NCBI RefSeq assembly: GCF_002897295.1
Contig: NZ_BEXF01000015.1
Location: 83,431 to 147,430 of the forward strand
Length of the DNA stretch: 64,000 nt
Source of the DNA: Brevibacillus reuszeri
GTDB taxonomy: Bacteria > Bacillota > Bacilli > Brevibacillales > Brevibacillaceae
Reading direction: 5' to 3'
Positions within the stretch are counted from its first letter, which is position 1. Each line of letters starts with the position of its first letter. The notes under the pieces were generated by a model. It was not told the origin of the DNA. It did not search any database and saw only the letters and a list, made by a program, of their open reading frames with translations. Shown piece after piece: positions 52,329 through 61,320 of this stretch. Position numbers and translations under genes: made by a program.

Positions 52329-52932
52329 TAGAAATGCCTCCTAGTTTTTCGTAATTTTTACTTGCATATACTTCATCCATTTTCCGTAGTAACTTTGCCG
52401 CAAATTCATAATTGAGTGGAGCTACAGTACCGTCCTTAACCCCTACCCATGCCTCTACATCTGCTACAGAAACAGTGTGTTGTCCAACCTTTTTATTAAT
52501 CGCGTACATGACGAATTCCGCGCCTTCACGAAGTGACAGTGTTCGTTTTGGTTGAATCACACAACCACACGGAATTACCCCATAAAACTTCGCGGATTCA
52601 TAAATGGGTTTGTACTCTGGTTCCGTAACCTCTGGAACATCAACGGGTTTCGTCGAGATATCCCCGAATTGAACCATAACCATCCGGAGGAAGTCTCCTT
52701 GTAATGGCTGTTCAAAAGTTTGCATGTCACCCGAAATGAGACCTTCTTTTTTCGCCCATTCTACATCTGACATAACCAGCTCTTGAGCACTCGCGTTAGA
52801 ACTTGGCTGGTTAAGGGTCATTCCACCAAAGAATGCTCCAGTTATGGAAAGTACTCCCACCACTCCAATTATGACCTTCCCTTTTAATCCACTCCAAAAA
52901 CCTTTTTCTTGTTTTTCGCCAGATTTTAACAT
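52312..52932 (-). CDS. membrane-anchored SLH-like protein
   Basis: A 206-residue protein. One transmembrane helix (about 17-40) near the N-terminus, then an extracellular region with MSDVEWAKKEGLISGDM and SLREGAEFVMYAINK, which follow the SLH pattern in a degenerate form. It has CGC near residue 125. It is the first gene after leader copy D and is coupled to the SLH gene. Confidence 0.7.
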   Translation of the reverse strand: MLKSGEKQEKGFWSGLKGKVIIGVVGVLSITGAFFGGMTLNQPSSNASAQELVMSDVEWAKKEGLISGDMQTFEQPLQGDFLRMVMVQFGDISTKPVDVPEVTEPEYKPIYESAKFYGVIPCGCVIQPKRTLSLREGAEFVMYAINKKVGQHTVSVADVEAWVGVKDGTVAPLNYEFAAKLLRKMDEVYASKNYEKLGGISNEKTS

Positions 52933-53025
52933 GATTTAACGATCCCTTCCATTTAGTATAGTTGATACAGTCTTGATATACAATTACTGGTGTACAAAAA
53001 GTGGTTTGGTAAATTGGCTACTAAA

Positions 53026-53232
53026 AAACAAAAAGCGGACCAAAGTCTCCTCTTTCCATGAAAGAAGAAGATCTTGATCCGCTGGGATATCCAGTCAGCC
53101 AACTATACAGTTATTCATGCACTCAGGCATGCAATTCCCGGCCATCGGGCCGATACCATAGAAACACCTTACGTACACAAGCAAATATTTTCCTTACACG
53201 TTCACTATACCATTGTTTCCGTGCGTAATCTA
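53026..53232 (-). promoter_or_regulatory. family 1 leader attenuator, copy D, with extended leader
   Basis: GGATATCC (53084-53092) runs into a stem AGCGGA/TCCGCT with an inner stem, then T-rich sequence on the minus strand. Upstream are extra hairpins: CATGC/GCATG, AACT/AGTT and CCCG-CGGG types. A TATAGT (53204-53209) with a weak -35 sets the transcript start about 105 nt before the motif, so this copy has the longest leader. It precedes the SLH-like and giant exported genes. Confidence 0.6.
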
Positions 53233-53251
53233 CTTTTTTCTAAATGACAAC

Positions 53252-53836
53252 TCAGTATCGAAGTTCTTGTACGCTAATCACGGGCACGATTTGTGTCCTT
53301 AACCTTGGAATGAAGCTAGGATCTTCTACATACGCAACTGCCACTAAGCACGGCCCTGTCATAACCTTAGGCGGCAGCTCGTACACGGTCCCATTTACTA
53401 CTAATTTAGCCCGAAGTACTGAACCCGTACCCATGCTTGTCATGTTCGTGGTTTTAATAGACGCACCACTTAGAGTCATCGTAATGTCATACGAGTTTTT
53501 CCACTGCTGAAAATCGATATATTGCCACCCTACGTATACGTTATTTTTGGTAATGGAATTAGGAGCGGGGATATAAGAGCCAACTTTATCCCAAGTGAAG
53601 CTCCCGTTCTGGTTCATCCTGGTATGAAACCGCTCCAATGCCCTTGGCATATCAATTTCAATGACACCTTGACGTTTTAGTTCTTCTACTAATGCAAATG
53701 AGGCGTGGTGATTTGCGTTATCTACTAGCCTCTCTATTTCCATCTTCTTTCCAGTTACGACATCCGTATCAATAACCATTGCTCCTGAGAGAATTAACAC
53801 GAAATGCAAAAAGAGTGCTAGCAAAATTTTAGACAT
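53252..53836 (-). CDS. TadE/pseudopilin-like protein
   Basis: A 194-residue protein. A short cytoplasmic start and one N-terminal transmembrane helix (ILLALFLHFVLILSGAMVI). The following helix is rich in Ala and charged residues (RLVDNANHHASFALVEELKRQG), the pattern of TadE-type pseudopilins; a beta-rich C-terminal domain (120-194). It would be assembled by the TadA-TadB-TadC machine. It is the most divergent of the three such proteins. Confidence 0.6.
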   Translation of the reverse strand: MSKILLALFLHFVLILSGAMVIDTDVVTGKKMEIERLVDNANHHASFALVEELKRQGVIEIDMPRALERFHTRMNQNGSFTWDKVGSYIPAPNSITKNNVYVGWQYIDFQQWKNSYDITMTLSGASIKTTNMTSMGTGSVLRAKLVVNGTVYELPPKVMTGPCLVAVAYVEDPSFIPRLRTQIVPVISVQELRY

Positions 53837-53847
53837 ATCCTTGTCTC

Positions 53848-54267
53848 CTAAGGGTTAGCATCATATGGAAGTGGCTCCATGGTGCCGAACATCGTATGTA
53901 CAAAATTCCGATTGCTTTGAAAAAAAGCAACCAAATTTAATTTTTCGTAGGTAAGTGTACTCATAAATTCATCATTGTATGTTAAGGCGTTATCGCTAAT
54001 TCCATCTGTTCGTGAGACTTGTAGCTTCAACTTGTTTATATCTAATCTGAACTTCTTTGTCTCAATCTCGCTTGCAATGAATGCTTGCAACAAGGGTTTT
54101 GTATTCGCTGGCAGCAAGTTTCCTTCTGCCTCGATCTTTTTCACGGCATCTGCTTGAATTTCACGTAGCTCTTGTTTCACTTGCTCTACGACATGGACTT
54201 GAACAAATCCTACCGGAATCAGAATCATGACGAATATGGAAAGTAATGTTCCTATATAGTTATGCAT
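53848..54267 (-). CDS. TadE-like minor pilin
   Basis: A 139-residue protein with one N-terminal transmembrane helix (IGTLLSIFVMILIPVGFVQVHV), then EQVKQELREIQADAVKKIEAEG. The C-terminal half is mixed. Same strand and close spacing as the neighbouring pilin-like genes. It has no clear prepilin peptidase site. Confidence 0.6.
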   Translation of the reverse strand: MHNYIGTLLSIFVMILIPVGFVQVHVVEQVKQELREIQADAVKKIEAEGNLLPANTKPLLQAFIASEIETKKFRLDINKLKLQVSRTDGISDNALTYNDEFMSTLTYEKLNLVAFFQSNRNFVHTMFGTMEPLPYDANP

Positions 54268-54288
54268 GACGTAACTCCTCTGGAATCG

Positions 54289-54438
54289 CTAAGTTCCCCA
54301 TGTATTTAGAAAGCGCAATATGTGATCAAAAACACCAATTGTTTGAGGGTTGACAGACGAGGAATCAGCCATATAGGTAAATACCCCCATAACCAAAGTA
54401 AGTAAGGAAATAACGATAATTGCTAAACCATCTTTCAC
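54289..54438 (-). CDS. small pilin-like membrane protein (49 aa), GTG start
   Basis: GTG 54438 follows AGGAGGG. KDGLAIIVISLLTLVMGVFTYMA is one N-terminal transmembrane helix, then a short polar region. Its size and shape fit an Flp-type pilin or a minor one, but it lacks the G(x4)E(F/Y) processing site. Confidence 0.55.
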   Translation of the reverse strand: MKDGLAIIVISLLTLVMGVFTYMADSSSVNPQTIGVFDHILRFLNTWGT

Positions 54439-54445
54439 GGTTACA

Positions 54446-54877
54446 TCACCCTCCTATGAACGGGATATATTGGCTTTCCCGATCGTTAATATACCGGAAA
54501 TCTCCATCTCCTGTACGTAACCAATTTATCATTTGTGTAGAAAAGCTTGGCTTTACTCGCGTCTCTAAACGAACAAAATTCTTATTAGGATCTACCTGAC
54601 TGTACACTGGCTTAGTAGCTCGAAAGTTTGGATCTTTATGAGAAGCCATAAAAAATGGGCCTTTGGAGCGGTCAAATCCTAATTTTTCTAACTGGGACTC
54701 ATAATAAGCAGAGACAACGGGATCGAGGTAACCCGCTCCCGCCATCTCCTTAATGGTTTGTACATGAATTGCCCGAACCGCAGACTGCTCTTCATCGTAA
54801 ACATATGTAATTGTCCCCAATGTAAAGACGATGATAAATGTGAAAAGGGATAGCAGATTAGATGAAAATTCGGACAT
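54446..54877 (-). CDS. TadE-like minor pilin
   Basis: 143 residues from ATG 54877. One transmembrane helix (SNLLSLFTFIIVFTLGTIT) starts the protein. A helical segment (EEQSAVRAIHVQTIKEMAGAG) and a C-terminal beta domain ending ESQYIPFIGG follow. Similar layout to the 139-aa gene. Confidence 0.6.
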   Translation of the reverse strand: MSEFSSNLLSLFTFIIVFTLGTITYVYDEEQSAVRAIHVQTIKEMAGAGYLDPVVSAYYESQLEKLGFDRSKGPFFMASHKDPNFRATKPVYSQVDPNKNFVRLETRVKPSFSTQMINWLRTGDGDFRYINDRESQYIPFIGG

Positions 54878-54892
54878 TCTGTACAAACTCCT

Positions 54893-55045
54893 TTACCTAT
54901 TAGAATTCAAATTCGTTGAAACGATCCCATCTCTTCTATCATCATGCGCATCACCAATTTTATTAAAGTTATCCAGCAATTGTATGCCATTAACGAGTGC
55001 GATGATAAAAAAGCACGATAGGAGTACTGCAAATAATGCCTTCAT
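54893..55045 (-). CDS. small pilin-like membrane protein (50 aa)
   Basis: KALFAVLLSCFFIIALVNGIQLLDN is an N-terminal transmembrane helix; the rest is polar. Its ATG directly abuts the stop of the upstream gene (TAGATG), so it is probably translated by coupling. Confidence 0.6.
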   Translation of the reverse strand: MKALFAVLLSCFFIIALVNGIQLLDNFNKIGDAHDDRRDGIVSTNLNSNR

Positions 55046-55258
55046 CTATCGAACGATATTTACTGAAGAACTACCTGCTGGCATCACTGGTACGTTAGAC
55101 ATTCCATTCATCGGATCGGTTTCAATAGTCGAATATTGAACCGCAGTTTTTTGACCGAGCTCAAATCCACCAACAGATACACCGTTTACCAACATAACAA
55201 ACAAGAATACCAATCCTAGACTCAAACCAACGATGGTTCCAAACGTTTTATCAAACAA
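55046..55258 (-). CDS. small pilin-like membrane protein (70 aa)
   Basis: An N-terminal hydrophobic helix (KTFGTIVGLSLGLVFLFVMLVNGV) followed by a polar segment with GQKTAVQYSTIETDPMNGMSNV. It is in the position of a pilin gene, directly after TadC and another small gene, and lacks a canonical peptidase site. Confidence 0.6.
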   Translation of the reverse strand: MFDKTFGTIVGLSLGLVFLFVMLVNGVSVGGFELGQKTAVQYSTIETDPMNGMSNVPVMPAGSSSVNIVR

Positions 55259-55284
55259 ACTGTTTCCTCCTCACTATTCATACA

Positions 55285-55458
55285 TCATTTTTTGGGAACG
55301 ATGCTCCACATGTTAGTTGTCACTTCTTTTTTTAAACTTTTTGCATTGGCATCATTCGGATTTCCTGCGATTGATGGTGTAACATCAGTGAATACATAGA
55401 CGATAAAAACCAACATCAAAGCAAGGATAACTACCTTTCCTAACGCGAAGTTAATCAT
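55285..55458 (-). CDS. candidate Flp-type major pilin (57 aa)
   Basis: ATG 55458 follows GGGGG. INFALGKVVILALMLVFIVYVFTDVTPSIAG is a long N-terminal hydrophobic helix with a short polar end, the size and layout of Flp pilins. The typical Glu/Tyr after the cleavage Gly is absent, so this is only a candidate. It lies directly after TadC. Confidence 0.55.
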   Translation of the reverse strand: MINFALGKVVILALMLVFIVYVFTDVTPSIAGNPNDANAKSLKKEVTTNMWSIVPKK

Positions 55459-55518
55459 ATTCTGACCCCCTACTGGTATAGAGTGTGAATACATCACCCC
55501 TTTCAATGGAAACCATGC

Positions 55519-56499
55519 TTAGAAGCCGATAAACTGTCCAATCTGTTGTTTAAAGAATTGATACCATGGCAAGATTAACGCTCCAGCAGCTACCGTGAAT
55601 GGTCCAAACAACAGCATATTAAATCCTGTATCTAGAACTTTTAGATCCTTTTGCTCATCAGCTGACCGTGCTTTTTGTATACCCAGCTCGGCCCTAAGAA
55701 TCTGTGCCTCCTTGTTCTGAGGATTATTCATAATATACAAAACAGTATTTTTAAAGAGAATTGCCTCGTCTGTCCCAATATCATCAGCAAATTTCTCCAT
55801 CGCTTCCTTTGGGTTGTTCTTGAATACATCGATACGAGGGGTATATTTCTTCAAGATACGTGTTCCTGCTAATGCGATTTCAATCATCCTGTGCGAAGTT
55901 TCTTTTTCCAAATCCCCTAACCGATTAAACGCACGCATAAAGTCATATTGAATAATTTTTCCTCTCTTCTTTGCTTTTGACTTTATGTAAGTACTCATGA
56001 TAAACACCGAGATACCTGGCCAGAAGAAGAGACTAAACAAAGGGAATGATGGTGTTTTCGTCACCATAAGATCAAATAAGAATTGAAGGATGACAATGAA
56101 CAACATGAGAATTGCTGTTGAAGTCATGACTACAACCCATTCCTTAGCAGATAGCCCCCAAGGATGATCGGCTAGCTTAACTGTTTTCTCGAATTGGGAA
56201 TAGTGTTTAAACTTCCGTAAAGCACGATTTTCAAATTGCGTACCAATTCTATCTACCCTTCTTCTCAATGTCTCGATCTGTTGCCGCTTGGTCAATTGAG
56301 GTTTTTCCAACCTACTATTAAACAGGTAAACTATTGATAGTATGAAGATACTTAGCGGAACAGCTATAGCAAGGATCGATCCAATTTTTACGAGAAGACT
56401 TCCTGTTTCTGTTCCTGTTACAGTCTTAAAGGCGAGAATCCCGTTCGATATAAAATCTACGATTGTATCCACTACAGACGATCCCCTTTTTTCGACCAT
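55519..56499 (-). CDS. tadC: TadC-like inner-membrane platform protein
   Basis: A 326-residue protein of the type II secretion F fold: hydrophobic segments near 35-60, 125-150, 155-175 and 300-320, with a conserved helical cytoplasmic block between about 185 and 290 (RGKIIQYDFMRAFNRLGDLEKETSH, ADDIGTDEAIL). It overlaps the TadB-like gene by 28 bases, the usual arrangement of the TadB-TadC pair, which forms the membrane platform that the TadA ATPase drives. Confidence 0.8.
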   Translation of the reverse strand: MVEKRGSSVVDTIVDFISNGILAFKTVTGTETGSLLVKIGSILAIAVPLSIFILSIVYLFNSRLEKPQLTKRQQIETLRRRVDRIGTQFENRALRKFKHYSQFEKTVKLADHPWGLSAKEWVVVMTSTAILMLFIVILQFLFDLMVTKTPSFPLFSLFFWPGISVFIMSTYIKSKAKKRGKIIQYDFMRAFNRLGDLEKETSHRMIEIALAGTRILKKYTPRIDVFKNNPKEAMEKFADDIGTDEAILFKNTVLYIMNNPQNKEAQILRAELGIQKARSADEQKDLKVLDTGFNMLLFGPFTVAAGALILPWYQFFKQQIGQFIGF

Positions 56500-57452
56500 A
56501 TTATTGCTCCAAGAAATGAAACGGTAAGTATGATCACGCTTATCGTTAAAAAGTTGATACCTTCTGGAGTTGCAAAATAGATTTGCTTTGCTTCCTTCAA
56601 AAACTCCATGTTGAGATTCATAATTCCGAATGAAACGAGCGTTAGAAGAATCATAAACATTATTACTACTTTGATCGTAGAGTTACGTTCCATATCTACT
56701 GATTTGGCTGCCCATAAAGAAACGGAAAGGTTATTAAGCGCTCCTTCTATGCTTTTATACTCACCACTTTTTCCGCTAATCACGATGGAAACAAAGTCAT
56801 GAGCCCATCCAAAATTAAGAATTTCCGCGAATTTGTAAATGGATTTATCGAACGGAACCGTTGAGTCTGCAATGCATAGATTTATGTAATTGATTACTGA
56901 TCGCATCTCTACTGGGCACCGATCGCCGATTTCTTTAAAAGCTAAAGTAACAATTCGATCGTAATCGAGGTAAGTTTGTGTATACGCATCCACGAAAGGT
57001 AGGAATACTTTTCTTGTAGCAGAAGCAACCCCTAAAAATTTCACGTAGATGAGAACAAACGGGAACACGCAAGCTACAATTCCACATGTACCAGCTAATA
57101 AAAACGAAGCTGTAACCTTAAAGAAGTATATGAGTACACAGAGACCAAATGATACGGAGCAAATTAGGAAGGTATACGGATCGTACTTAGGCTTTAAACC
57201 ATTTCCGATTACCATGAGCCACATTTCAAAATTGTCGAACCACTCTACCTTCCAAGCTCGTTGGTAAAACTTGATTTTTGTAATCGTCCTCTGTCGAAGA
57301 GTATCATATAGGACCTGAGCTTTATTTTGCTTTGTTAGCTTTGAACCCGCTAGTACAAGTGAAAGAAACATCCCTCCTGCAAAAAGTAAGGTCATCGTTA
57401 TGCTTAATAGGAGAGCACTTATGCTGACATTTGATAGGAAGGACTGAATCAC
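56472..57452 (-). CDS. tadB: TadB-like inner-membrane platform protein
   Basis: A 326-residue protein with one N-terminal membrane helix, a double helix around residue 90-135, and two near the C-terminus. The cytoplasmic block LPFVDAYTQTYLDYDRIVTLAFKEIGDR and later SGKSGEYKSIEGALNNL fit the type II secretion F domain. It sits between TadA and TadC, as in other tad loci. Confidence 0.8.
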   Translation of the reverse strand: MIQSFLSNVSISALLLSITMTLLFAGGMFLSLVLAGSKLTKQNKAQVLYDTLRQRTITKIKFYQRAWKVEWFDNFEMWLMVIGNGLKPKYDPYTFLICSVSFGLCVLIYFFKVTASFLLAGTCGIVACVFPFVLIYVKFLGVASATRKVFLPFVDAYTQTYLDYDRIVTLAFKEIGDRCPVEMRSVINYINLCIADSTVPFDKSIYKFAEILNFGWAHDFVSIVISGKSGEYKSIEGALNNLSVSLWAAKSVDMERNSTIKVVIMFMILLTLVSFGIMNLNMEFLKEAKQIYFATPEGINFLTISVIILTVSFLGAIIWSKKGDRL

Positions 57453-57454
57453 GC

Positions 57455-58819
57455 TTATACCTCCCTTTTCAAGTTCGTTAATCCTAACTCACGAAGTATT
57501 TCTAAATCTGCCTTACCTTTATTTGTCATGTAATGTACCTTATGATCAGCTAACTGTTCTCCTGTCCACATAAGTTCCTTCTTCGAGAAGTCATATTTTG
57601 CTAATACCCTTGCCGTTGGTTTCGGTGGAACATAGTCTCCTCTTGGCGAAATCGAGTCTTCTTGCATTTCTGGTACAAATATGCAGTAATCTACCCGGTT
57701 ACCCTTCAAATTTTCAAGTATCCAAAAGAGATCAATTCCCGATGCAATATTTCGATAAATATCATTGATATTTGTTTTTCTATGCTCATTCACAAGTGTT
57801 GCAAACTCACGGATTCCTGATACCGGATCATCTATGTCTGGTATTCGGATATGGGTGGTTAAAACAGTTTGGTCCGAACCTCTTCCACAACTCATAAGTG
57901 CATAGTGAGCTTCGATCCCTTCCCGTGGCTCTGCAAAACAGATTGTTTGTGATCCATTTCGAAATACATCACGTTGAACCGCAGCAAACCCCATATCATT
58001 AATGTCTTGAATCTCTGCGACGGTCCCCGGCCATTTCTTTTGAAATCTCATTTCGTGTTCAGTTTCGTAAATCGTGATGTTCTCCGTTTCTGGATCTTTC
58101 AAGATAAGCAAACCAATTTGTCGTGTTGTTTTACCAACACCTTGTCCGCCAGCAAGACAAATGTTTAACCGTCCGTAAACCGCTTGCTTACTGAACTCCC
58201 TTGCCCGTTCATCCATTTTGATATCATCCAATGAAAAGGAAGGTGTAATTAATCGACGAGTACGGATAATCCTACTATAAGTTCGATGAGGTATGTAGGA
58301 TTGAATACGAGTTTCAGACGATTCAATGAATCCTCGAAGAATAGGCTCTGATGCATTGTGAGGTTTCTTGCAAATTTCTTCTAATCTTGATTGTATGGCT
58401 TCCAACTCGGAATCATCTGTAACATAACCGTAATAGCTTTTTGTGATGCCGTGCTCTACATACCGCGCAATTTGTCCTCCGCCTAACCAAACAGACTCTA
58501 TCGTTGGCGATTGATGAGTAATTGCGTCATATACACCTAATCCATATATACGAAATACGATTCCTTCAATAGGTGGAACATTGGGATAGATTATGTGATC
58601 GTCTCCAAGCACAATGTTTTTCTTGCCAAGAACCGTTGTTAAATCTGAAATCAGGTTTTGTTTTGCAGTATTATCATCTTCCGTTTGAATACTCTTGATC
58701 CATTTCCCAATCCTTTCCTTTTGGTCAGGATCATCTATTTCGTTCATATCTTTGTAATATTCGGTGACCAACGAAATAACATCTCTTAATGATAATTTCG
58801 AACTTACACTCGCGCTCAT
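57455..58819 (-). CDS. tadA: TadA/CpaF-like pilus assembly ATPase
   Basis: 454 residues from ATG 58819 (GGGGAGG site). A helical N-terminal domain of about 200 residues leads into RRLITPSFSLDDIK and the Walker A LAGGQGVGKTT (about 224-233). ITIYETEHEMRF is the Asp/Glu box region, and FAEPREGIEAHYALMSCGRGSDQTVLTTH is the counterpart of the usual GExRGxEA / TGHxGsxxTxH segment, with AEPREG in place of GExRG. It belongs to the type II/IV secretion ATPases and powers pilin assembly. Its order with TadB and TadC confirms the call. Confidence 0.85.
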   Translation of the reverse strand: MSASVSSKLSLRDVISLVTEYYKDMNEIDDPDQKERIGKWIKSIQTEDDNTAKQNLISDLTTVLGKKNIVLGDDHIIYPNVPPIEGIVFRIYGLGVYDAITHQSPTIESVWLGGGQIARYVEHGITKSYYGYVTDDSELEAIQSRLEEICKKPHNASEPILRGFIESSETRIQSYIPHRTYSRIIRTRRLITPSFSLDDIKMDERAREFSKQAVYGRLNICLAGGQGVGKTTRQIGLLILKDPETENITIYETEHEMRFQKKWPGTVAEIQDINDMGFAAVQRDVFRNGSQTICFAEPREGIEAHYALMSCGRGSDQTVLTTHIRIPDIDDPVSGIREFATLVNEHRKTNINDIYRNIASGIDLFWILENLKGNRVDYCIFVPEMQEDSISPRGDYVPPKPTARVLAKYDFSKKELMWTGEQLADHKVHYMTNKGKADLEILRELGLTNLKREV

Positions 58820-58837
58820 TTTTTCCTCCCCGACCAC

Positions 58838-59102
58838 TGATAGTAAAAATATGATTCGTCACGGTTTTTCTACATAGAGCCCTGTTCACCGCTGTACATC
58901 GCTGGACAATCCACCTGGTAACCTTCAGTTCTTGCTTCCAAAATAATATGAACGCCCATTTGCAGTTGATCCATTCTATCGTTTAGATCTTCATCCGCAG
59001 CATTACTTTGTCACATGCTTTTGCTAATAACTATTGAAAAGAGGATAGTTCCACGCTTTGGTTTGCTTCACTTACTTGGCCCTCCCCCTGATTACACGAT
59101 TG
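58838..59102 (-). other. 265-bp gap with one very small doubtful ORF
   Basis: A 34-codon ORF (58870-58974, beginning MDQLQMGVHIILEARTEG) has no ribosome site and is probably not a gene. The rest holds no clear promoter or terminator. Confidence 0.5.
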
Positions 59103-60341
59103 TTAACTTACAGAGGCAAACAATCCCCTCTTCTTCGTGGCAACAATCAGCTCCAAGTCCCATTTATAAGTGGCAAATTCTTTTTGCATTTTTTTCGTGG
59201 GTTCAAGCAAATCGTTCGTAGTTTGCTTTGGAATCAAACCCCTTTCGTACGGAACCACACCTAGAACTGGCAGGCCAAGATACTTTTCCACTTCACTTTT
59301 TGATACGTACGATGTATCAAAATGCGTAATGATAACTTTGGTAGGCAGTCTTTCTAATACTTTCATGTATTGCAAAGTTCGATTTAACGAAAAACTATCA
59401 GGTCGAACCACAGTAATTACTTCATTCGATTCTCTCATCAAACGAATCTTTGTATTTGAAGTGAATGTCAATTCGCCCATATCAAAAATGATGACATCAA
59501 ATTCCTTCCTCACTTTTTCTAAGAACATCACAATCTCATTCGGGCTCCATTTGTGTTGATCTTGCACCGCTGATATTACTTTCAAATTCGGTAGATTCTT
59601 ATACGGGATGTGATATTTTAGATCAATATCTTCTAGCTTTTTTCTCTGAAACGCTGTTTTTGAATACGATAATCGTTGATGATGTGAGCCGGTGGTTTCT
59701 ACTAAGTCAGCTTTATCATCGTTGATGTCCACAATGAGAAACTCTTTATCTGGATTCAGTTTTGCTAGAAATGGAAAGTGATAGAGGGTGAAAGTAGTGG
59801 CCCCTGAAGAACCTGGACCAGTTATGGTAATAACATGGCCACTTCTTCCATCATCCATTTCATTGGAAGCAAGCAGGATCGAAAGCTCACTTTGTTCCTG
59901 ATCATGCTCGTATTCCGTTTCGTTTGATTCAGACAATTTTGGATTAACGAATCCTGTCAATTGGTCTGCTACCTCTTGGAAAGTAAGGTTTGTTTCTAGG
60001 AGACTTATATTCCCCTTCCAATTGGACTCTATTGCTAATTCCTCAATCACAACTTGAAGATGATATTGATCATTTTGTGATTTCGGTAGAATGTATAGTG
60101 TTTGATCTGCTTTCGTTTGATTCATGACTTCTGGAATCCATCGATAAGCGGATTCAGACATGTCTGCTGTCACCACAAGAATTATTTTCGGCTCATATCC
60201 TTGAAGCCTTTCGAGAAGCATTTCATATGTAGTCACATTCATCGCTTCTACTTTTTCAGGAGCTCTTCGATGTAATGAGGCGGTTTCTGGTAGGTATTCT
60301 TTTGCTTGAAGCGGGCGAGATGATAAAACTAGTGCAATCAT
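59103..60341 (-). CDS. tadZ: TadZ/CpaE-like MinD-family protein
   Basis: A 412-residue protein with an N-terminal region of about 165 residues like a receiver or TadZ domain (ALVLSSRPLQAKEYL, KIILVVTADMSE). The MinD/ParA-like part follows: a deviant Walker A, ITGPGSSGATTFT (about 173-185) in place of KGGxGKT, then FLIVDIND, FDVIIFDMGELTF (switch II) and EVITVVRPDSF. The Lys of the P-loop is missing, so ATP hydrolysis may be lost or altered. It would localise the Tad machinery. Confidence 0.8.
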   Translation of the reverse strand: MIALVLSSRPLQAKEYLPETASLHRRAPEKVEAMNVTTYEMLLERLQGYEPKIILVVTADMSESAYRWIPEVMNQTKADQTLYILPKSQNDQYHLQVVIEELAIESNWKGNISLLETNLTFQEVADQLTGFVNPKLSESNETEYEHDQEQSELSILLASNEMDDGRSGHVITITGPGSSGATTFTLYHFPFLAKLNPDKEFLIVDINDDKADLVETTGSHHQRLSYSKTAFQRKKLEDIDLKYHIPYKNLPNLKVISAVQDQHKWSPNEIVMFLEKVRKEFDVIIFDMGELTFTSNTKIRLMRESNEVITVVRPDSFSLNRTLQYMKVLERLPTKVIITHFDTSYVSKSEVEKYLGLPVLGVVPYERGLIPKQTTNDLLEPTKKMQKEFATYKWDLELIVATKKRGLFASVS

Positions 60342-60371
60342 GGATAACTCCTCCCTAATAACGTACTAAAT

Positions 60372-61274
60372 CTATTTTGCAGCTGTAATCTGCGACTCTG
60401 TTTCGCCAATAGTCGGTACAAACGGGATGTCTATTACTTCAACATTCCCATTATCATTTAGTGTGATTTTCTCTGCTTGTGGCATATAGACACCTATCTG
60501 GACATCTCCATACTTTAATGCTTCAACAAAAATTTTGTATTGTTCATCAGACCAGTTGAAAAGCATACGACTTGGAATGGCTGTAGGTGCTCCTCGATAG
60601 GTCTGTTGTAATCTCCGTTGCGTATCCGAAGAGTTCTCTGGTTTGTTATCGATAAACTCTCCTACAGCTTGCGTAGATTCCACTATAGGGGCCAGCATGC
60701 TAAAGATTTCTTCCCCTTGTGAACCTTTCACCCCAGCCACCTGGCTAGTAAAGAGGAAATCTGAAGCAGCTCCTGGCGTTTGCTTGAATTCAATTGGTGG
60801 GCCGAGCTGCTCGATCATTTGCTCTTGTTTCTTTGCTGAGTAGCGGACCCACACTTTCACAAAGTCTCCTTTGCGAATTTCTGTCATCGGAGTGAAGTCT
60901 GAAATTGGGATCTCATATCTTGCTTGGTCCAGGTTTGGAAACAACTTTTTATCGTCTACTACTTTCCAATCAAGAAGTGGTTCACCGTTTGCTACTGGTA
61001 CCCAAGTCATTTTCCCAATCATCTTCGGGATATTCGTTGAGCTCATCATTCCATCGATCAATTCCGATTTTTGTACAGGCTTGGTATACAGGTCGCCTGG
61101 TACAATAGGCGTGTATGGGTCCAAGATCTTCCCAGGTCGAATCGCAATGATTTCCTCATATTGCTCTTGCATAAATTGTTTCTCGCTGTGTTTGTAAAGC
61201 AAATTTGCAGCCACTATTGCACATCCCAGTGATAGCACTGCATATAAGGTCACCTTTTTCTTGTTTACACTCAC
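60372..61274 (-). CDS. cpaB: CpaB/RcpC-like pilus assembly protein
   Basis: A 300-residue protein with one N-terminal transmembrane helix (VTLYAVLSLGCAIVAANLLY), then an SAF-type domain (ARYEIPISDFTPMTEIRKGDFVKVWV) and a further beta-rich part. CpaB/RcpC proteins belong to tad loci. In Gram-negatives they work with the secretin; here, without an outer membrane, they probably act in the wall. GTG start. First gene of the operon after leader copy E. Confidence 0.8.
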   Translation of the reverse strand: MSVNKKKVTLYAVLSLGCAIVAANLLYKHSEKQFMQEQYEEIIAIRPGKILDPYTPIVPGDLYTKPVQKSELIDGMMSSTNIPKMIGKMTWVPVANGEPLLDWKVVDDKKLFPNLDQARYEIPISDFTPMTEIRKGDFVKVWVRYSAKKQEQMIEQLGPPIEFKQTPGAASDFLFTSQVAGVKGSQGEEIFSMLAPIVESTQAVGEFIDNKPENSSDTQRRLQQTYRGAPTAIPSRMLFNWSDEQYKIFVEALKYGDVQIGVYMPQAEKITLNDNGNVEVIDIPFVPTIGETESQITAAK

Positions 61275-61320
61275 CTTTTTAAGCCCCGCTTTCTTTATAA
61301 AAATGTCCGTATCCTGAAAA